Source: Microbulbifer mangrovi (GTDB lineage Bacteria; Pseudomonadota; Gammaproteobacteria; Pseudomonadales; Cellvibrionaceae). From it: a stretch of 38,377 nucleotides of DNA. The stretch spans positions 1-38,377 of the forward strand of contig NZ_LZDE01000318.1 in assembly GCF_002009015.1 (NCBI RefSeq), read 5' to 3'. A program made the translations under genes and the position numbers. Positions 33,699 to 38,377 of this stretch are shown here, piece by piece (position 1 is the stretch's first letter; the number at the start of each line of letters is the position of its first letter). The notes under the pieces are model-generated. The model did not search any database. It was not told where the DNA came from and saw nothing but the letters and a program-made list of their open reading frames with translations.

Positions 33699-35357
33699 TT
33701 ACAAAACCAATGGATTGCCGCGTTCGATAATCGTCATTACATCAACTCCCGTTGGTAAAGTGCCGGTATTACCTATGCCGCGTGTTTCCAGGCGCGAGGC
33801 GATAAATCCCTCGGCAACGGTACTGTTGCCCGTTTGCATCAGCAGGTGACTCTGCATCGTCAGTGCCAGCTGGTCGACGATGTGTCGTGCGCGGTATTCG
33901 ATATTGTCCATCTCCGAGAGCTGGCTTTTCAGGTGCGCCACTGCTCGATCAAAGCGCAGGTCATTGCCTTTGCTTTTTTCCAGTTCGTCATACCAGTTGG
34001 TGAGTACCTCTGGTGTCTTCGTCAGGGCCCGCAGCACATCCAGCGCCTGAATATTGCCGGACCCTTCCCAGATGGCGTTGATCGGCGCATCCCGGTAGAG
34101 GCGTGCGGTAATAAAGTTTTCGATCACGCCATTTCCACCAAGGCATTCCATCGCTTCATAGGCGTGGTGTGGGGTGCGTTTGCAGATCCAGTATTTCCCG
34201 ACAGCGGTACCAAGTCGCATCAACAGTTTTTGTTGTTCGTCGTCCAGGTGATCCATCGCCTGTGCCATACGCATGGTCATGGCGACGGAACCCTCCACCT
34301 CCAGCTGCAGGTCCGCGAGCACATTCTGCATCAGTGGCTGGTCAATCAGAGTTTTGCCGAAAGCGCTGCGCTGGCTGGCATGATAGATCGCCTGGAGGGT
34401 CGCCTGGCGCTGGCCACCGGAGGATCCGATCATGCAGTCAAATCGGGTGGCGGAGACCATTTCGATAATTGCCGGCACACCGCGTCCTTCCTCGCCCACC
34501 AGCCAGCCGAGCGCACCGCGCAGTTCGATTTCCGAGGAGGCATTGGACACATTGCCGGCCTTGTCCTTGAGTCGCTGGACCTGTATCGGGTTCTTGCTGC
34601 CGTCCGGTCGCCAGCGCGGTACAAGGAAACAGCTGAGGCCGGCTGCGGTCTGCGCCAGCATCAGAAACGCGTCGCACATCGGCGCAGAGGTGAACCACTT
34701 GTGGCCTATCAGCTCATAGCTGCCGTCGCCGCAGGGCGTCGCCGTGGTGGTGTTGGCGCGCACATCGGAGCCGCCCTGTTTTTCGGTCATACCCATACCG
34801 ATGGTCAGCGCGGCCTTTTCCGTGTGCGGGCGGTTGCTGGGATCGTAGCCGCGATCGGTGATTTTGGGTAACCATTCGTTGGCCAGTGCCGGAGTCAACC
34901 TGATAGAGGGCACTGAGGCAAAGGTCATGGTTACCGGACAGCCGTGACCGGCCTCCACCTGAGAATGCAGGTAATACTTGGCGGCACGTACCACGTGTGC
35001 ACCGGGTTTCGGGTCGGTCCAAGGCGCGGAGTGCAGCCCTTCGCTCAGCGCGAGCTGCATCAGCTGATGATACGCCGGGTGGTAGTTGACCTGATCCACC
35101 CGGTTGCCCACCCGGTCGTGGGGTTCGAACTTGGGCTTGTAGTGATTGGCCTGAAAGCCGCGCTCGATCCACTCGGGACGGCCGCATACCTCACCGTAGC
35201 GTTGCAGGTCTTCTTCCCCCCAGTGGCCGCCGTTAACCTGAACAGCCTCGCGCAGCGCAATGTCGGCAGCGTAGAGATTGTGTCCGTGCAGGGGCGCGGG
35301 CTGGTTGAGCACGGTGTGTGTGCTGGCAAGAGCGGACGGAGAATGGTCTTTGTTCAT
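33699..35357 (-). CDS. aidB: AidB-like acyl-CoA dehydrogenase
   Basis: A 552-residue acyl-CoA dehydrogenase of the AidB branch, longer than the usual 380-400. The N-terminal extension, MTEKQGGSDVRANTT (flavin site), GHKWFTSAP, RFDCMIGSSGGQRQA, LGGNGVIENF, and IWEGSGNIQALD with the catalytic Glu region are all present. In E. coli, AidB is induced by alkylating agents and binds FAD and DNA; its physiological substrate is unclear. Purine-rich GAGAGA precedes ATG 35357. The C-terminal domain appears complete. Confidence 0.92.
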   Translation of the reverse strand: MNKDHSPSALASTHTVLNQPAPLHGHNLYAADIALREAVQVNGGHWGEEDLQRYGEVCGRPEWIERGFQANHYKPKFEPHDRVGNRVDQVNYHPAYHQLMQLALSEGLHSAPWTDPKPGAHVVRAAKYYLHSQVEAGHGCPVTMTFASVPSIRLTPALANEWLPKITDRGYDPSNRPHTEKAALTIGMGMTEKQGGSDVRANTTTATPCGDGSYELIGHKWFTSAPMCDAFLMLAQTAAGLSCFLVPRWRPDGSKNPIQVQRLKDKAGNVSNASSEIELRGALGWLVGEEGRGVPAIIEMVSATRFDCMIGSSGGQRQATLQAIYHASQRSAFGKTLIDQPLMQNVLADLQLEVEGSVAMTMRMAQAMDHLDDEQQKLLMRLGTAVGKYWICKRTPHHAYEAMECLGGNGVIENFITARLYRDAPINAIWEGSGNIQALDVLRALTKTPEVLTNWYDELEKSKGNDLRFDRAVAHLKSQLSEMDNIEYRARHIVDQLALTMQSHLLMQTGNSTVAEGFIASRLETRGIGNTGTLPTGVDVMTIIERGNPLVL

Positions 35358-35559
35358 GGATTATCTCTCTATAGACCTGCAGTCAGTGGCCGAGGACCGG
35401 CCCTGGCATTAGGGTAGTCAGCGGAGCGCACTTTTACCGTTTATCCTACTGGCTTCTCGGCAATCACAATTGCCATTTGCTGTCGGCGGCCTTGTCGAGT
35501 TTCGCCAATGTCCCGGGAGCGAGACCTACCCACGTATTTGCCGACAATATTTGACAGCG

Positions 35560-35589
35560 TTGTCAGTATCGGCCATTCAAGGATAGTAT
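35560..35589 (+). promoter_or_regulatory. Possible promoter with overlapping palindrome, chitinase gene
   Basis: TTGTCA (35560-35565) and TAGTAT (35584-35589) are separated by 18 bases and resemble a sigma-70 promoter. A TGACA-gcgt-TGTCA palindrome (35552-35565) overlaps the -35 box and could be an operator. The site lies 33 bases before the start chosen for the chitinase gene. Confidence 0.35.
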
Positions 35590-35621
35590 TCGACATTCAA
35601 TTCGATCGCGAAGGGATGTTT

Positions 35622-36755
35622 ATGGTGCGTTGTTCTATGGCGGGTATACGGCTGTGTCTGATCGCATGTCTGGTGCTTTCTGCCGGGTTGGTGACAGCCG
35701 GTGAAACGGGTAGGGCAGAGCCTGTCAGTCCGGATGCGTTGGCTGTGATGGGGTATTACACCGGGGATGGCAGAGATCTCGAACGCTACGATTTCAACAA
35801 GCTGACCCACTTGATATACAGCTTTGTATATCTGGATGGAAATAAAGTCAGCTTCCGCGATACCGCTGCCATCGATGACTACCGTCGGTTACTGGCGCTA
35901 AAGAAGACGTATCCGCATCTGAAGGTGATGCTGGCTCTCGGTGGCTGGGGCGGGTGTGAACCCTGCTCGGATGTTTTCTCCTCCGAGGAGAATCGGCAGG
36001 CATTTGCGCGCTCCGTAAAGTCGGTGCTGGTGGATATTGGCGGCGATGGCCTGGACCTGGATTGGGAATATCCCGCCATCGAGGGGCATCCGGGTCATCC
36101 CTACAAACCGCAGGATCGACAGAATTTCTCCGCGCTGGTGCATGCACTGCGTTCCACCTTGGGTGAGGGATACCTGATCACCGTGGCTGCCGGCGGGTTC
36201 GATGAATTTTTGCAAAAGTCGTTGGATTGGCAGGAAATCGCGCCGCTCATCAATAGCGTCAACCTGATGAGTTACGATCTGGTGAACGGGTTCAGCACGG
36301 TGACCGGTCATCACACACCACTGTATTCCACTGCCGACCAAAAACAGTCCACAGATAATGCGGTGCGTTTCCTGCTGGATGCGGGGCTGCCAGCGAAAAA
36401 AATCGTGATCGGTGCGGCGTTTTACTCGCGGGTGTGGGAAGACGTGAAGGATGTGAATAACGGGCGTTATCAATCCGGGCGTCATGTCCCGGGGCTGCGA
36501 TATTCACAATTGGCCGCGGAGTATCGCCCTGAAAATGGCTTTCAACTGTTCTGGGATAAAGATGCGGTTGCTGCCTATGCTTACGACGCGGAAAATCGGC
36601 GATACGCGACCTTCGATACGCCGCATTCCCTGACCCTGAAAACCCGTTACGCAAAAGAGCTGGGTCTCGGCGGCATCATGTTCTGGGAGCTGCCGGGGGA
36701 TAGCGATGACGGCGCTATGCTCGACGCGGTTTTTTCAGAAAAAACCGCGGAGTAA
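35622..36755 (+). CDS. Secreted GH18 chitinase
   Basis: A 377-residue glycoside hydrolase family 18 protein that should cleave beta-1,4 links in chitin. ATG 35622 has AAGGG six bases upstream and yields a Sec signal peptide (cut near residue 27, LVTAG). The catalytic DGLDLDWEYP motif is at residues 142-151, with Glu149 as acid/base and Asp147 assisting. LMSYDLVNG and IMFWELPGDS mark the barrel end. It is a single catalytic domain: no chitin-binding module is visible, unlike many marine chitinases. The gene ends close to holA, which comes from the other strand. Confidence 0.92.
   Translation: MVRCSMAGIRLCLIACLVLSAGLVTAGETGRAEPVSPDALAVMGYYTGDGRDLERYDFNKLTHLIYSFVYLDGNKVSFRDTAAIDDYRRLLALKKTYPHLKVMLALGGWGGCEPCSDVFSSEENRQAFARSVKSVLVDIGGDGLDLDWEYPAIEGHPGHPYKPQDRQNFSALVHALRSTLGEGYLITVAAGGFDEFLQKSLDWQEIAPLINSVNLMSYDLVNGFSTVTGHHTPLYSTADQKQSTDNAVRFLLDAGLPAKKIVIGAAFYSRVWEDVKDVNNGRYQSGRHVPGLRYSQLAAEYRPENGFQLFWDKDAVAAYAYDAENRRYATFDTPHSLTLKTRYAKELGLGGIMFWELPGDSDDGAMLDAVFSEKTAE
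36725..36749. other. Perfect inverted repeat inside the chitinase 3' end
   Basis: CGCGGTTTTTT, a CAG loop and AAAAAACCGCG form an 11-pair perfect stem in the last codons of the chitinase gene, 16 bases before the holA end. The T and A runs lie inside the stem and not after it, so it is not a standard terminator. It may still limit read-through between the two converging genes. Confidence 0.6.
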
Positions 36756-36764
36756 GCACGTTGA

Positions 36765-37769
36765 TCAGATGCTGCGTTTGCCGGAGAGGTTAAGCGTCAG
36801 CTCCAGCAGCCCCGCCCAGGGATCCATTTCTTTGCCGCCCTTGATGGCATTGTCTACGGCGCGGGCGCGCAGCAGGAAGTTTTCCAGGTGTCTCGGGTGC
36901 AGGCGCCGGCAGGCGGCCTGTACCGCGGGCTGACGTTTCTGGATGCGCACCAGACGGTTGATGGGTTGGCCTTCGTCGAGTTTTTTCTGGATGTCGATGA
37001 GGCTGCGGATTTCACGGGCGATGGCCCAGAGCACCACGGGGGCTTCCACACCTTCGGCGCGCAGTCCCTGTAAAGTTCGGACGGCACCGGCGGCATCGGC
37101 GGCGAGGGCTTTGTCGATCAGGCCGAAGACGTCGTAGCGCGCGGAGCTGGCGACGGCATTGTTCATGGTGTCGGCGGTGATGACGCTGTCGCTGGCAAGC
37201 AGTTTCAGCTTTTCGATTTCCTGGCTGGCGGCGAGCAGGTTACCTTCTACACGTTCTGCAAGAATCTGTATCGCTTCCGGTTCTGCTTCGAGTCCGGCAC
37301 TGCGCAGGCGCTGGTGTATCCAGCGGGGCATTTCTGCCGCATCTACCGGCCAGATCTGGATCAGCACGCCTTTGGCTTCCAGCGCCTTGACCCATTTACT
37401 GTTGAGCTGGGAGCGGTCCAGCCGTGGCAACACCAGTAGCAGCAGGGTTTCTTCATTCGCCATGCTGGCAAATTCCTGCAGGGCTTTACTGCCTTTGTCG
37501 CCGGGTTTGCCGCCGGGGAGTCGAAGTTCGATGACTTTCTTGTCGGCGAATAGCGACATGCTGCCGGCGGCGGAGAGCAGTTGTCCCCAGTCGAAGTTGT
37601 TTTCGCCGTGCAGCAGGTCGCGTTCGTTGAAGCCGTGTTTGCGCGCGGTTTCGCGGATGCTGTCGCAGCATTCTTGCACCAGCAGCGGTTCGTCACCGGT
37701 GACGACGTAGATGGGGGCGAGGCCCTGGCGCAGGTTCTGGGGCAGTTGCCGCGGGTTGATTCTTGCCAT
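36765..37769 (-). CDS. holA: DNA polymerase III delta subunit
   Basis: HolA is the clamp-opening subunit of the DNA polymerase III clamp loader. The 334-residue chain from ATG 37769 begins with ARINPRQLPQNLRQGLAPIY and contains VVTGDEPLLVQE, which replaces a true P-loop as is normal for HolA. The SMSLFADKKVIELRLPGGKP segment follows, with the C-terminal collar domain to residue 334. A longer frame to 37829 overlaps lptE and lacks a better start. It lies 16 bases after lptE, the standard gene pair, and converges with the chitinase gene. Confidence 0.93.
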   Translation of the reverse strand: MARINPRQLPQNLRQGLAPIYVVTGDEPLLVQECCDSIRETARKHGFNERDLLHGENNFDWGQLLSAAGSMSLFADKKVIELRLPGGKPGDKGSKALQEFASMANEETLLLLVLPRLDRSQLNSKWVKALEAKGVLIQIWPVDAAEMPRWIHQRLRSAGLEAEPEAIQILAERVEGNLLAASQEIEKLKLLASDSVITADTMNNAVASSARYDVFGLIDKALAADAAGAVRTLQGLRAEGVEAPVVLWAIAREIRSLIDIQKKLDEGQPINRLVRIQKRQPAVQAACRRLHPRHLENFLLRARAVDNAIKGGKEMDPWAGLLELTLNLSGKRSI

Positions 37770-37785
37770 GATTGCCGCTGTTCCT

Positions 37786-38316
37786 TTACGGGGAGGCGGG
37801 GTCGTCGGTGACCGGTGTACTGATTTCAATACGGCGCAGTCGGTCGATGATGCGGCTGATGAGCTCGCGACGCATTTCTTCTCGTTGCAGGCGTTCTTCT
37901 TCCCCTTTACTCACGACTTCGTTGTCGTCCCATTCGAGGGTGCGGTACACGTCTGCCTTGGCCATGGTGAGCAGGTCGCGGCCGGTTTTGTCGCGCACGC
38001 TGTATTCGGCGCTGGTGATCAGTTCGTATTCGGAGGCGCGGCCCTTGGAGTCGACGGAGACGGTGCGTTTGGTTTCGGTCTCTTTGTGAATCGTGAGGGT
38101 GAAGTCGGCCTCGGTAGGGGCTTCGGCCAGGGGCAGGCCACTGGTCTGCAGCAGGCGGGTGATGCTTTCGGCCAGTTCGCTTCTCGGATCTTCGGTGGTG
38201 ATGTAGAGCTTGCTGCCGGGCGGGAAGTTCTTCGGTGCACCGCGGAGGTGCCAGCCGCAGGCTGAGATTATTACGGCCAGGATTATTGTGATTGAGCGCA
38301 GCGCTGTGGTTTTCAT
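37786..38316 (-). CDS. lptE: LPS-assembly lipoprotein LptE
   Basis: LptE plugs the LptD barrel in the outer membrane and helps insert lipopolysaccharide. The 176-residue precursor has a lipoprotein signal with lipobox ISAC (Cys20), then GWHLRG, the typical start of mature LptE. TRLLQTSGLPL and the C-terminal REEMRRELISRIIDRLRRI helix also fit. Gene order lptE-holA is conserved in gammaproteobacteria, and leuS would normally lie upstream, beyond the window. The remaining 61 bases to the end hold no recognised gene. Confidence 0.92.
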   Translation of the reverse strand: MKTTALRSITIILAVIISACGWHLRGAPKNFPPGSKLYITTEDPRSELAESITRLLQTSGLPLAEAPTEADFTLTIHKETETKRTVSVDSKGRASEYELITSAEYSVRDKTGRDLLTMAKADVYRTLEWDDNEVVSKGEEERLQREEMRRELISRIIDRLRRIEISTPVTDDPASP

Positions 38317-38377
38317 CTAGGTCCGTTAAGTTCTTTATAGGTTCTTGTGGCGGCCGGGTACCGGGTGCGGATTTTCA

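Noticed and set aside
33834-34871. 345-codon frame on the plus strand across the AidB gene
   Set aside because: Shadow of the minus-strand acyl-CoA dehydrogenase, whose motifs are complete; no ribosome site or known domain in the shadow.
35655-35669. Possible lipobox LIAC in the chitinase signal region
   Set aside because: The hydrophobic stretch before the Cys is too short and interrupted by Arg; a normal Sec signal with later cleavage fits better.
38317-38377. 3' end of leuS expected upstream of lptE
   Set aside because: None of the minus-strand frames in the last 61 bases gives a recognisable leucyl-tRNA synthetase C-terminus.

Overview
The window looks like chromosomal DNA of a marine, chitin-using gammaproteobacterium. 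Candidate groups are Microbulbifer, Cellvibrionales and relatives; this is inferred from gene content and order, not proven. Supporting evidence is the pilBCD-coaE-yacG cluster divergent from pilA, the E. coli-type Can carbonic anhydrase, PldA, the lptE-holA pair and a secreted GH18 chitinase. Genes are dense on both strands. I see no tRNA, rRNA, CRISPR array, insertion sequence or prophage.

Left part (1-7.9 kb): the 3' end of gabD, trmO and an ScsD-like thioredoxin lie on the plus strand, with the last two coupled by overlaps. They converge on yacG, coaE, pilD, pilC and pilB on the minus strand. pilB is divergent from the major pilin gene pilA, which ends in a strong intrinsic terminator.

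Accessory segment (8-11.5 kb): a membrane-anchored serine hydrolase, a second pilin paralogous to pilA, a coding-like remnant on the opposite strand, and a two-gene unit follow. The first gene of the unit has a LysM-like N-terminus and a glycine-zipper, membrane-active-looking C-terminus. The second overlaps it and encodes a small two-helix membrane protein. The pair has the architecture of a pore-forming toxin with a membrane immunity protein and is the best candidate here for an undescribed system.

Middle (11.5-25 kb): an exported peroxiredoxin-like protein, a glycerophosphodiester phosphodiesterase, a flavin reductase, an unusual rubredoxin-rubredoxin-reductase fusion, carbonic anhydrase, a GNAT acetyltransferase, the NfeD/QmcA membrane pair, an unrecognised 245-residue protein, phospholipase PldA, a Nudix hydrolase, a PLP-dependent Orn/Lys/Arg decarboxylase-family enzyme, an SDR oxidoreductase and a DUF815 ATPase.

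Iron module (25-31 kb): an AraC/PchR-type regulator faces a FhuA/FoxA-like TonB receptor across a region with a Fur box and GTTGCC direct repeats. The receptor is followed by two small membrane proteins (DUF3325-like and DUF3649-like) and a PepSY membrane protein. This fits hydroxamate-siderophore import with reductive iron release at the inner membrane.

Right end (31-38.4 kb): a COG2187 phosphotransferase-like protein, a phosphoribosyltransferase followed by a divergent PRPP-synthetase paralogue, an AidB-like acyl-CoA dehydrogenase, a secreted GH18 chitinase, and holA-lptE on the minus strand.
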